DNA from: a virus
Virus record (IMG/VR): IMGVR_UViG_3300047480_000154
Span: 1-32,755 of that record
Reading direction: 5' to 3' (one strand)
DNA: 32,755 nt
Below are positions 1 through 6,681 of the stretch, piece by piece (the first letter of the stretch is position 1; each line of letters starts with the position of its first letter). The notes under the pieces are model-generated. The model had not been told where the DNA came from. It ran no database searches and was given only the letters and a program-made list of their open reading frames with translations. A program made the translations under genes and the position numbers.

Positions 1-64
1 GTGCAATATGCAGGTTGTAATAGTTCACCATTGCCTGCTCTTTCTAGCTTTACGTATACTAAAC

Positions 65-169
65 TCAGATCTTTTCAAGCAATTGATCTACGTCCTGTGA
101 AGGATAGTGAGTGTTAGTCTCCGCTACCGCACGGAAGTTCCTTCCCCAGCGCAACCCTGGTGCCTGGTT
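65..169 (-). other. Open frame of 34 codons without a start, possible gene remnant
   Basis: Reading leftward, a frame is open from just after a stop at 172-170 to a TGA at 67-65. The translation looks protein-like (it includes GLRWGRNFRAVAETNTHY and ends QDVDQLLEKI) but contains no ATG; a TTG lies at 154-152. It could be the 3' end of a gene whose upstream part is in another frame because of a frameshift or sequencing error. It could also be a gene with a non-ATG start, or chance. I do not recognise the sequence. It lies about 120 bases downstream of the GIY-YIG gene on the same strand. Confidence 0.25.
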
Positions 170-259
170 TTATGGGTGTCATAGTATCGGCGACACAAGC
201 CTATCAGTAGTAAATGAGTCTGGGGGAGTTAGCGGTTTACGCAGGAAGTATAAGGATTT

Positions 260-274
260 ATCTGTTGAACAGAT
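260..274. repeat. Perfect 7-bp inverted repeat downstream of the endonuclease gene
   Basis: ATCTGTT and AACAGAT are separated by a single G. As RNA it can fold as a 5-bp stem with a 5-nt loop. It lies 16 bases past the stop codon of the leftward GIY-YIG gene, where a terminator or processing site would sit, but no T-tract follows. It may equally be a chance palindrome. Confidence 0.35.
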
Positions 275-289
275 GAGTTAACCGTGTAG

Positions 290-715
290 TTAAAGTTTGT
301 CTTTGATATGATTTTTATGTACTTTTAAGTTGATAATGCCGTTATAGTAGTCTGCTGATTCAAGTACTTTTCTGTCAAATTGTTCTTTTGCTTCTATGTA
401 AGAGCATACAGCTTTTGCATTGCAATAGTGCAGTATCTCTCTTTTAAATTTATCTGGGCCTAGTTGAGCTAAGTCTGCCAAAAGTTCTACAGATGAGCCA
501 TAATATGTTTGCCAGTCGGATTCAATCTTACTTTTGATCTTCTTCCGCTTTTTTGTACCATTCTTTAGTTTAACAACCCGGTATGTGGTTTTAGAAAACT
601 TTGATAGCTTCTTCCCCACATACTTTCGGTTGTTAGTTAGGTTTGTTATAAGGTACACAAACCCAACGCAGTCATCGGGTAATGTGTCTACAACTTGATC
701 GTTGTAAAACCACAT
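290..715 (-). CDS. GIY-YIG endonuclease-like protein
   Basis: The 141-residue protein starts with a GIY-YIG-type core: GFVYLITN at about residues 18-25 (the GIY half) and KYVGKK at about 36-41 (the YIG half). A lysine/arginine-rich stretch follows at about 50-62, then ESDWQTYYGSS at about 65-75, and a helix with EAKEQ at about 108-112 that may carry the metal-binding glutamate. This family cuts DNA; free-standing phage copies are often homing or exclusion nucleases. The ATG overlaps the stop of the gene upstream (TAATG), so translation is probably coupled. That also argues against the gene lying inside an intron. The DNA target and activity are unknown. It may be a domesticated operon member, because it is embedded in frame-coupled genes. 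Confidence 0.7.
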   Translation of the reverse strand: MWFYNDQVVDTLPDDCVGFVYLITNLTNNRKYVGKKLSKFSKTTYRVVKLKNGTKKRKKIKSKIESDWQTYYGSSVELLADLAQLGPDKFKREILHYCNAKAVCSYIEAKEQFDRKVLESADYYNGIINLKVHKNHIKDKL

Positions 716-900
716 TACTTGGCTGCTAACGCTTCTTTCTCCGCTGTAATCTCTTTACGGCGTTCCTTGATAGCTTTAGACATTTCCTGTAGTGCTTTAC
801 GAGCACGAGCGGCAGCGGCCTTAACGCCTTTACCTGCAAATTTTTCGTTTTCAGCCTTGTATGCTTCAAACTGTTCTAGTAAAATTTCATGATTTGTCAT
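715..900 (-). CDS. Small histone-H1-like basic DNA-binding protein
   Basis: This 61-residue, highly charged and almost entirely helical protein carries the pattern FAGKGVKAAAARARKALQE followed by KERRKEI. The pattern resembles bacterial and phage histone H1-like (Hc1-type) small proteins, in which a K-G-x-K-A-A-x-x-R-A-R-K-x-L core is typical. Such proteins bind DNA non-specifically. A Shine-Dalgarno-like AAGGAAC lies just upstream of the ATG (minus strand, about 910-904). The gene sits 8 bases after gp46 and overlaps the next gene by TAATG. The family assignment rests on motif memory; a plain coiled-coil protein is the alternative. Confidence 0.6.
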   Translation of the reverse strand: MTNHEILLEQFEAYKAENEKFAGKGVKAAAARARKALQEMSKAIKERRKEITAEKEALAAK

Positions 901-908
901 AATGTTCC

Positions 909-2684
909 TTAATTTTCAATGACTTGCGTATCCGCTTCAAGCATAGTGAATCCATTTTCCTTGACTACCATAAGCACATTATTAACACGGCTTGCTAGTT
1001 CATCTCTGTGTGAGATTAAGAAAATGTTACGATTCATTTCCCGACCCATTGACTTTAGAACTGACATGGAGTGTTCGATACCCACACTATCCATTCCAGA
1101 ATCAACAAGCTCGTCAATAAACATCAAGTTCATTGGCTCAGTGAAGCTTTCATACACATCTCTAAAACTCCAGCTCAATGCCAGAATTAAACGATTTCGT
1201 TCTCCTCGACTTAGGTTATCAAAGTCAAAACTTTGTCCTAGTTGGCTAATGTCTACTTCCAAATCACTTTTAAATGTAACTTGGTGGGGTAGTTGTAACT
1301 TATCCAAATAGTAACTTAGTCTATGATTCAAATACGCCAAGTTCTGTTCAATAATTCGCTTTCGTACAAATGAGTCCTTGCTTGTTAACAACTTTAACAA
1401 AAACTCTTGATGCTCAAGTAGCTTACTTACTCTGTTAATTTCATCCCAGCTAACCAGAGCTAGCGCAGTATTACGCATTGCTTCAATTTGTTCTTGATAA
1501 GGATCTTCTTCTTGGACCTTTGCATCAAGTTGCTTACGAATGTTTTCTAAGTTGTTCTTGTGAGCAGCCGCATCAGCTACGTCCTGATACTTGGTACGTG
1601 GTCGATCGCCCAAGTTGCCAATAGTTCGAACAGCCATATCAGCTTGAGCTAGATAGCCATGTTCTTCACGAAGCGCATTAACAGTTAAGTCTACGGCGGC
1701 TTGCGCATCTGCGGCCATTTGGTCATGCTTCTCGTCATGAACATCTTGACCGCAAGATGGACATTGGTGAGCCTTGATAGATTCCAAACTCTTTTGTGCA
1801 ACTGCCAGTGCATCCTGCAACTTCTTAACGTTGCTTTGGCGAGTAGCTAATTCTTTGTTGGCTAACTTAAGGCGACTTTCGTTATCCTTGTAAAGAGCCA
1901 CAGCACGGTGAGCCTCTAGTTCGGCTTCAATGTCTGTGTTTTCTAATTCTGTAATAGCCGCCTCAAATGCAGCCACGTCAGTTTCTTTCTTACTAGTCCA
2001 CACACGACTGCGGCGTTCTAAGTCATCAATAGCTGATTGAACACGAGCATTACTTTCTTGCAGGGCTTTGATGCGTGACTCTTCGTCTTTGATATCATCC
2101 TTGCTTTTCTTAATGAACTCTCGAAGGATCTCAGCTTTCTCACTTAACTGAGTAATGCCCAGTAGTTCTTCAATGATGTCACGTTGCTCACCACTTTTCA
2201 AACTCAAGAAAGGCTGAGTGTAAGTGTTTAGTGCAACAAGGTGCTTGAACATTTCTGCACTCATGCCAACAACTTTTTCAATTGCTTCTTGAGTTACACG
2301 GTTCTCACCAGCACCTTCGTCTGTACCTGATTCGTTGACTTCATGATCGTCAACTAAGAATCGCAACACGTTAGGTTTACGACCACGTTCAATTGTATAC
2401 TTGGCACCGTTCTTTTCAAACTCAACTGTGACCAACATGCCTTTGGTATTAGTTTTGTTGATAAGGTTCTCTTTACGAATGTTTGTAAGTGCATTGCCAT
2501 AGATAGCATAAGACAACGCATTGACCATTGTAGTTTTACCTACGCCGTTACGAGCACCATCGCCACCTAAGTCTAAGTTGTTACCTAACACAAGAGTCAA
2601 CCCATGTTGATTCATGCGGAGGCCTTGGGTAACATTACCCACACTCATAAAGTTTTTAATTGTTAGATTGTTAAACTTAATCAA
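909..2684 (-). CDS. gp46: gp46, SbcC/Rad50-like recombination endonuclease subunit
   Basis: This is the ATPase subunit of the phage gp46-gp47 (Rad50-Mre11-like) complex, which resects double-strand ends for recombination-dependent replication and host DNA breakdown. At 591 residues it is close to the T4 length. The N-terminal strand KNFMSVGNV at about 10-18 parallels T4 gp46. The Walker A motif is at 44-51 (ARNGVGKT). A long coiled coil is broken by a zinc-hook CPSC at 308-311. Near the C-terminus are the ABC signature LSRGERNRL, Walker B LMFIDELVDSG and the H-loop LISHRDE. The start is a TTG at 2684-2682 that overlaps the gp47 stop (TTGA). It is preferred over the ATG at residue 13 because the conserved first strand lies before that ATG. 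Confidence 0.96.
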   Translation of the reverse strand: MIKFNNLTIKNFMSVGNVTQGLRMNQHGLTLVLGNNLDLGGDGARNGVGKTTMVNALSYAIYGNALTNIRKENLINKTNTKGMLVTVEFEKNGAKYTIERGRKPNVLRFLVDDHEVNESGTDEGAGENRVTQEAIEKVVGMSAEMFKHLVALNTYTQPFLSLKSGEQRDIIEELLGITQLSEKAEILREFIKKSKDDIKDEESRIKALQESNARVQSAIDDLERRSRVWTSKKETDVAAFEAAITELENTDIEAELEAHRAVALYKDNESRLKLANKELATRQSNVKKLQDALAVAQKSLESIKAHQCPSCGQDVHDEKHDQMAADAQAAVDLTVNALREEHGYLAQADMAVRTIGNLGDRPRTKYQDVADAAAHKNNLENIRKQLDAKVQEEDPYQEQIEAMRNTALALVSWDEINRVSKLLEHQEFLLKLLTSKDSFVRKRIIEQNLAYLNHRLSYYLDKLQLPHQVTFKSDLEVDISQLGQSFDFDNLSRGERNRLILALSWSFRDVYESFTEPMNLMFIDELVDSGMDSVGIEHSMSVLKSMGREMNRNIFLISHRDELASRVNNVLMVVKENGFTMLEADTQVIEN

Positions 2685-3703
2685 ACTGTCAGTCCTTGGT
2701 AAATTTGCACAAGAATTTGTCTATCAATAACATCAGAGTCAATTGCTTGAATCTGATTTAACACAATAGCGTCAACAGATTCAAATTGAATCTCACCGCC
2801 TTGCCATTCAGTTGCGTGTTCTTCCTTCTTGCCAGGAATAAGCGACAGCTCACGCATGTTATACGTCTCTGCCCACTGTTCTTTAATATACGTTGCTTCT
2901 TCGTAGCTAATGTCTACGTCGATTGTAATACGAGCAAACGTTTGTTCATCAAACAGTTCAGCATGACGATCAATGGCTTGTGTTAGTGTAAGTGTTTTAA
3001 ACTTAGGAGCTCCTGGCCATGTGCGGAAGTCTGGTTCACTACCATACTCCAAGAACATGCAACCACGTTCGTCATCCCAGGCATCAGCATAGTTATGGGG
3101 AAAGCAATTACCCATGTACACAATATTGCCTTTGCGCTGGCGCTTGTGAAAGTGTCCGCTAAACACTAACTCTTGATTAGGAAAGTGTCCAGCATTAAGT
3201 CCACCATGATCTGGCATTTCTACCATGGCGTTCATTTTAAAGTGCGGAAGCTCAAAGTGTCCAAACACATAACGGCTTTTCAGTTTGGCCATTTTGGTCC
3301 ACTCATCGCCTACCAGCCAGGGGATGATTGTCATGTCGCCAACTGTAAGTGGCTCATCAACTAACACCACATTGTCCAAGTGCTTGGCAAACGGCAAGCT
3401 GTTGATTTCACGCTTTTCACGATATGCTAAATCATGATTGCCCATGATCAGGTATACCTTTTCAAAGTGCTCTGACAAGTACTTGACGTTGGATGTTGTA
3501 TAGTTTAACGTGCTTACGTTAACAGTGGAACGATTATTGTGCCAGTCGCCAAGGAAGATGCAAGTTTCTGCACCTTCCTTTTTGGCTTCAGCAGTCATCC
3601 ACTTGATAAAGTTTTCACAGTCATTGTTGTGGCTACGACTGTTGTTGCGTAGTCCAAAGTGAATGTCTGTGAAGCAAACGGCTTTCTTGAAAGATTGAGT
3701 CAT
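2681..3703 (-). CDS. gp47: gp47, SbcD/Mre11-like recombination nuclease subunit
   Basis: This is the metallophosphoesterase nuclease partner of gp46. The metal-binding blocks appear in order: FTDIHFG near the N-terminus, FLGDWH at about 50, IMGNHDLAY at about 92-100, VFGHFE at about 148, and VFSGHFHKR at about 182-190. The block YMGNCFPHNYADAWDDERG corresponds to the T4 stretch around its conserved Y-x-G and D-x-R-G residues. The total is 340 residues, like T4 gp47. The ATG at 3703-3701 is the chosen start; an in-frame TTG at 3709 abuts the stop of the upstream gene and is the alternative. Neither has a strong ribosome site, which suggests coupling to the gene upstream. It overlaps gp46 by 4 bases. 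Confidence 0.95.
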   Translation of the reverse strand: MTQSFKKAVCFTDIHFGLRNNSRSHNNDCENFIKWMTAEAKKEGAETCIFLGDWHNNRSTVNVSTLNYTTSNVKYLSEHFEKVYLIMGNHDLAYREKREINSLPFAKHLDNVVLVDEPLTVGDMTIIPWLVGDEWTKMAKLKSRYVFGHFELPHFKMNAMVEMPDHGGLNAGHFPNQELVFSGHFHKRQRKGNIVYMGNCFPHNYADAWDDERGCMFLEYGSEPDFRTWPGAPKFKTLTLTQAIDRHAELFDEQTFARITIDVDISYEEATYIKEQWAETYNMRELSLIPGKKEEHATEWQGGEIQFESVDAIVLNQIQAIDSDVIDRQILVQIYQGLTV

Positions 3704-3709
3704 TAGCAA

Positions 3710-3904
3710 TTATAGCATTTCTGCAAGTGTATGTCTACAACGAACGAGCTCGTCCTTAAGGAAAAGTTTTCGTTTCTTAAGAGTTTGGGCAACAGGAGTA
3801 TCATTCTGGTGCTGTTGTTCAAGGATCAACAATTGCTTTTCAAGACTATCGTGATGAATCTCTAAATGATCAATGTGTCTTTTCAAACTGTCTGGATGTT
3901 TCAT
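3710..3904 (-). CDS. Small helical coiled-coil protein (YdcH/DUF465-like)
   Basis: This is a 64-residue protein starting MKHPDSLKRHIDHLEIHH. It consists of two charged helices with heptad-like leucines and a KKRKLFLKDEL stretch before the end. The shape and the K-K-x-x-L-x-L-K-D-E-L pattern resemble the small YdcH/SlyX-type (DUF465) proteins, whose function is not established. The start at 3904 is chosen over an upstream in-frame ATG at 3949 because AAGGAG lies 5 bases before it (minus strand 3915-3910), formed by the last codons of the MazG-like gene. The longer frame would overlap that gene by about 40 bases. Confidence 0.6.
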   Translation of the reverse strand: MKHPDSLKRHIDHLEIHHDSLEKQLLILEQQHQNDTPVAQTLKKRKLFLKDELVRCRHTLAEML

Positions 3905-3906
3905 GT

Positions 3907-4281
3907 TTACTCCTTCTTTAAGAATGGTGCAAGCTCGGGTGGCTCCCAACCTAGTGGTTTAAGAACCTTGCCATCTTCGCGCTTTCGTACTTTGCCTGTC
4001 TCTCGATCAATCTTGGCAAAGTTTGTTTTCATAACTTCTTTCCAAGCACCGTCGCCGTCAAATCCTGCACTATGGATAGCACCAATAGTAACAACTAAGA
4101 TGTCAATCAATGCATCTAGTGTTTCTACTTCGTCGTGAGCCGCAATAGCTTCTGCAAGCTCACCTGATTCTTCTTCAATCAGTTTCAGATACATGTTAAA
4201 TTGATCTGCATTAAAGCCTTCAACGCTTTGATCGCAGGCCCTCATAAACTTTTCTTGATCGCGAAATGGATTAGTCATCAT
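3907..4281 (-). CDS. MazG-like nucleoside triphosphate pyrophosphohydrolase
   Basis: This 124-residue, all-alpha protein carries the MazG/PRA-PH metal-binding signature: EExxE at 37-41 (within IEEESGELAEAI) and ExxD at 53-56, followed by ALIDILVVTIGA. The family hydrolyses nucleoside triphosphates to monophosphate and pyrophosphate. Phage MazG proteins have been proposed to alter ppGpp or nucleotide pools during infection, and the substrate here cannot be read from sequence. The C-terminal part (KVRKREDGKVLKPLGWEPP) is a common tail in phage homologues. Its ATG overlaps the gp55 stop (ATGA), so it is the second gene of the sigma-70-driven leftward operon. Confidence 0.85.
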   Translation of the reverse strand: MMTNPFRDQEKFMRACDQSVEGFNADQFNMYLKLIEEESGELAEAIAAHDEVETLDALIDILVVTIGAIHSAGFDGDGAWKEVMKTNFAKIDRETGKVRKREDGKVLKPLGWEPPELAPFLKKE

Positions 4282-5285
4282 GCTTCCTCACTATCCTCTA
4301 AAATAATTTCAGTAACTTCGATGTCTGCATCGATATCAATGTCTGCTTCTAAATCAACATTGGCAGGTAATTCTTCACCTGGTTCAACAGCAGCCGCCGG
4401 ATCTTTAAGTGCATTATATCTTTCGATGCCCTCAAGGTGCGCCTGCTGGCTTTCCATCTGGCGTGTCCAGCTTGGCATTTGACCCGAGTCTTGTAGCATG
4501 TCATCACGGATATCACGTTGACGCTTTTCTACGTTTAGAACACGGGTAAAGGAGTTAGTAACTGCGGCAGTATAATAAGCAAACGGGTTTTGTGATTTGC
4601 CTTCGTCAAACTGTAATGCAATTTGTGTAAGCTGAATAAGTGCTTGCCCGCGCATTTCATCGACATAACTATAGCCACGCCAGTTGCTTCGCAAGCTGTA
4701 ACGTTCGCATAGCTTTAAGAACATTGCGCCTAAGCGATTTGTAATTTGTCCATGGGTCACACAAAACTCGCCTGTTTCTAAGTCGCCCTTCCAATGACTG
4801 CGAAGCACTTCGCGCCAAGTGCCATCTTCATTTTGAACAAAATGTTTAAATGGAGGAAAGTTTACTTTAGAGCGATGATCAGCAATACTCTTGGGATTAT
4901 TTTTACGTCCAGGCTCGAGAGGAATATGCTCAAACGTCATCATGCGAACAACAAGATCAGTTACTGGAATCTTTTTAGGATTAACTTCAAATTGATCTTG
5001 TTTTGGTTTAGTACTTGCTTTGCCCTTTGCGGCTTCCCATTCTGCAATGGCAGCCTGGTATGCTTGTTGTTGTAACCTAGCCGCGCGAGCTTCACGTGCT
5101 AAGTTGATAGCACCTTCGGGACAGGCTTTGGTTTTACGATTATGAAAGCTCTTTAATTCGGTTACAATGTAATCATACTGCTCGACATCTTTGCTTTCTT
5201 TCCAGCAATAGCTCATCTTACTTGCATGGATCGCCGCTAAAATATCTTTATTCTTTAGGTAAATGGTTGTTGTTTTTTCTGACAC
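4278..5285 (-). CDS. gp55: gp55, sigma factor for late transcription
   Basis: This is the phage sigma factor that binds host RNA polymerase and directs it to late promoters. The recognisable block at about residues 205-260 (DEMRGQALIQLTQIALQF, then NPFAYYTAAVTNSF from 233, then VEKRQRDI) matches the sigma region 2-like part of T4-type gp55. At 335 residues it is much longer than the T4 protein (about 185). The N-terminal part (about 1-200) is unassigned, and the C-terminus from about 295 is strongly acidic (repeated D-I-D-A-D). In T4 gp55 the C-terminus contacts the sliding clamp; the same role here is inference. The start is GTG at 5285-5283 with GGAG 7 bases upstream. It is the first gene of the leftward operon. 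Confidence 0.88.
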   Translation of the reverse strand: MSEKTTTIYLKNKDILAAIHASKMSYCWKESKDVEQYDYIVTELKSFHNRKTKACPEGAINLAREARAARLQQQAYQAAIAEWEAAKGKASTKPKQDQFEVNPKKIPVTDLVVRMMTFEHIPLEPGRKNNPKSIADHRSKVNFPPFKHFVQNEDGTWREVLRSHWKGDLETGEFCVTHGQITNRLGAMFLKLCERYSLRSNWRGYSYVDEMRGQALIQLTQIALQFDEGKSQNPFAYYTAAVTNSFTRVLNVEKRQRDIRDDMLQDSGQMPSWTRQMESQQAHLEGIERYNALKDPAAAVEPGEELPANVDLEADIDIDADIEVTEIILEDSEEA

Positions 5286-5304
5286 TAGTAGTCTCCTTAT
5301 ATCA

Positions 5305-5334
5305 AGTATAGCATAAAGTTGTAAGCATTGTCAA
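5305..5334 (-). promoter_or_regulatory. Sigma-70 promoter for the gp55 operon
   Basis: On the minus strand, a perfect -35 TTGACA (5334-5329) and a -10 TATACT (5310-5305) are separated by 18 bases. Transcription would start near 5298, giving a short leader that contains GGAG (5296-5293), 7 bases before the gp55 GTG. This is what a host-polymerase early or middle promoter should look like. It would drive gp55, MazG-like, gp47, gp46 and the genes after them. Confidence 0.75.
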
Positions 5335-5341
5335 CGGTAAT

Positions 5342-5373
5342 ATACCTACTTTATGGAAACGGTAAATAGGTAT
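5342..5373. repeat. 7-bp inverted repeat overlapping the late promoter
   Basis: ATACCTA (5342-5348) and TAGGTAT (5367-5373) are perfect inverted copies 18 bases apart. The right arm overlaps the end of the TAAATA element. An 8-bp direct repeat AACGGTAA also lies here (5333-5340 and 5358-5365). Together they could form a regulator site between the divergent promoters, or be chance. Confidence 0.4.
5361..5368 (+). promoter_or_regulatory. Late promoter element GGTAAATA (nucleotidyltransferase and tail operon)
   Basis: GGTAAATA resembles the T4 late -10 element TATAAATA read by gp55-RNA polymerase. It is one of five TAAATA copies placed in gene-start gaps in this window. Transcription would start about 6 bases downstream (near 5374), just before the GGAG that serves the start at 5387. 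It faces away from the sigma-70 promoter of gp55, which begins 27 bases to its left. Confidence 0.6.
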
Positions 5374-5378
5374 GGAGA
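5374..5378 (+). promoter_or_regulatory. Ribosome binding site that fixes the start at 5387
   Basis: GGAGA lies 8 bases before the ATG at 5387. The in-frame ATG at 5372 overlaps this site and lies only 3 bases after the late promoter element, so it would probably not be in the late transcript. Confidence 0.65.
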
Positions 5379-5386
5379 AACTTTTA

Positions 5387-6034
5387 ATGAAGATCAATGA
5401 GCTAAATTCCCGCATTGTTGCCGTATACGCAGGACGCTTCCACCCGTTCCACCATGGACACGCTGAAGTGTTTCGCGAACTCGCGAACAAGTTTGGCATT
5501 AACAATACTTACATCACATCAAGTGGCAAGGTAGAGCCAGAAAAGAGTCCGTTTTCATTTGCTGAAAAAGCACTTATGATGCAGGCTGCAGGCGTACCAA
5601 AAAAAAATATTGTAGAAGAAACAGTGCCATATGCACCAGTAAACTTGCCAAGCAAATTGGGACTTGACCCAAACAAAGACGTTATGGTTTTTGGCGTGGG
5701 CCAAAAGGACATGGCCGAAGATCCTCGTTTTGCGTTCAAGCCATTAAAAGACGGCTCTCCAAGTTACTTCCAGCCATACACTGGCAAGAATTTAATGCCA
5801 TTCAGCAATGCTAAAAATGCCGATGGTACCCGTGCTGGCCATGCTTACATTTATCCTGTTCGTGACGTACAGTTTAGCATTGCTGGACAAACAATCAACA
5901 GTGCAAGTCAAATTAGAAACTTGTACAAAGCCGCAGATGATGAAGGTCGTGTAGCAATTTTACATGAGCTATACCCAAATGGTGGCGCACAAATTGACAA
6001 GATCAAACGCATCTTTGATGCCAAGTTAGGATGA
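5387..6034 (+). CDS. Nucleotidyltransferase (cytidylyltransferase / NMN adenylyltransferase fold)
   Basis: This 215-residue enzyme of the HxGH nucleotidyltransferase superfamily transfers a nucleotidyl group from an NTP with release of pyrophosphate. The signature GRFHPFHHGH is at 16-25. The second signature, SASQIR at about 172-177, corresponds to the S-x-T/S-x-x-R block that binds the triphosphate. The lysine-containing stretch SSGKVEPEKSPF at about 45-56 is typical of the fold. Candidate substrates are nicotinamide mononucleotide (NAD salvage), phosphopantetheine or a sugar/polyol phosphate; sequence alone does not decide. It is the first gene of the late operon, 4 bases before a baseplate gene, which is unusual for a metabolic enzyme and hints at a virion-linked or late role. 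The start was chosen by the GGAGA site. Confidence 0.85.
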   Translation: MKINELNSRIVAVYAGRFHPFHHGHAEVFRELANKFGINNTYITSSGKVEPEKSPFSFAEKALMMQAAGVPKKNIVEETVPYAPVNLPSKLGLDPNKDVMVFGVGQKDMAEDPRFAFKPLKDGSPSYFQPYTGKNLMPFSNAKNADGTRAGHAYIYPVRDVQFSIAGQTINSASQIRNLYKAADDEGRVAILHELYPNGGAQIDKIKRIFDAKLG

Positions 6035-6038
6035 TACC

Positions 6039-6680
6039 ATGGCTAATTTAGATAGTCGAGTTACACTTGAATTTAAAGCATTTGCTGAAATGGGCACCAC
6101 TGATGAAAGTGGTCGTAAGACTGGTGATTATGATAGCCGCGTGCCTTCAAACGCAAACAAAGAGCCAGGTAAGAATCATATTTTAACATGGCCAAGTACT
6201 CCTAAGATTTCGCAATCAATTGAAGTAAATTATAGTACATGGGAATTGCAACACACCAACTATCAGCCAAGCGCATTTGGTAATCGCTCAACGCCTGTTG
6301 TAACAATTAGCGGCCCTTGGTTTAGTCGTACTGAAGAAGAAGCAAAGAAAACACTAACCGCAATTCATTTGCTACGTTCAGCGACAAGTATGTTTTATGG
6401 TCGAGAAGATAAGAACAAAGGAATACCGCCTCCAATTGGACGTTTAAGTGCTCATGGCTTATATTCAAATACACCAGTGGTTGTAAAAACGTTTCAATAC
6501 GATTACCCAAACGATGTTGATTACATTACTGTTGATATGTTTAACGGCAGACAATCAGTACCAGTGTTATTTGAAATGAGTGTTAGTTTAATTGTACAAA
6601 TTAACGCAGTTGAAGCAGTTAAAGAATACACATTAGAAAATTTCTACACTGGCAAATTATTAGGAAACGGATACATTTAA
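6039..6680 (+). CDS. gp48: Baseplate tail-tube initiator/cap protein (gp48/gp54-like)
   Basis: This 213-residue structural protein is probably the baseplate protein from which the tail tube starts. The C-terminal half shows the pattern PPPIGRLSAHG (about 128-138), then NTPVVVKTFQYDYPNDVDY, then VPVLFEMSVSLIVQINA, and it ends with a YTGKLLGNGYI tail. This matches what I recall for the shortened gp48 tail-tube cap of T4-like marine phages; gp54, a related tube-fold protein, is the alternative. It is shorter than T4 gp48 (364). AGGA lies 7 bases before the ATG. The position next to gp53 and gp5 supports a baseplate role. Confidence 0.65.
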   Translation: MANLDSRVTLEFKAFAEMGTTDESGRKTGDYDSRVPSNANKEPGKNHILTWPSTPKISQSIEVNYSTWELQHTNYQPSAFGNRSTPVVTISGPWFSRTEEEAKKTLTAIHLLRSATSMFYGREDKNKGIPPPIGRLSAHGLYSNTPVVVKTFQYDYPNDVDYITVDMFNGRQSVPVLFEMSVSLIVQINAVEAVKEYTLENFYTGKLLGNGYI

Positions 6681-6681
6681 A

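Larger units (their letters stand above)
1..289. other. Left-edge region without a confident gene
   Basis: No long open frame or recognisable RNA gene is visible; I looked for a tRNA T-loop motif and cloverleaf and found none. Two weak leftward hints exist. One is an open frame of 34 codons ending with TGA at 67-65 (see separate entry). The other is a possible start at 31-29 (ATG GTG AAC..., reading MVNYYNLHIA) that runs off the left edge, with only a weak AGG upstream. The region lies just downstream of the leftward gp55-to-endonuclease operon, so it may be the end of that operon or the start of the next gene. No hairpin followed by a T-tract was seen. Confidence 0.5.

Noticed and set aside
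1-289. tRNA or other structured RNA at the left edge
   Set aside because: Short hairpins such as GTGTC/GACAC (176-196) exist, but no T-loop motif, cloverleaf or known RNA signature was found.
290-900. Intron carrying the GIY-YIG gene
   Set aside because: The gene overlaps its upstream neighbour by TAATG, both neighbours are complete, and no split gene around it could be shown.
4300-4360. Repeated GATATC/GATGTC-like bases as a regulatory repeat
   Set aside because: They code for the repetitive Asp-Ile-Asp-Ala-Asp tail of gp55 and need no other explanation.
5372-5386. Upstream ATG of the nucleotidyltransferase
   Set aside because: It overlaps the ribosome site for 5387 and lies 3 bases after the late promoter element.
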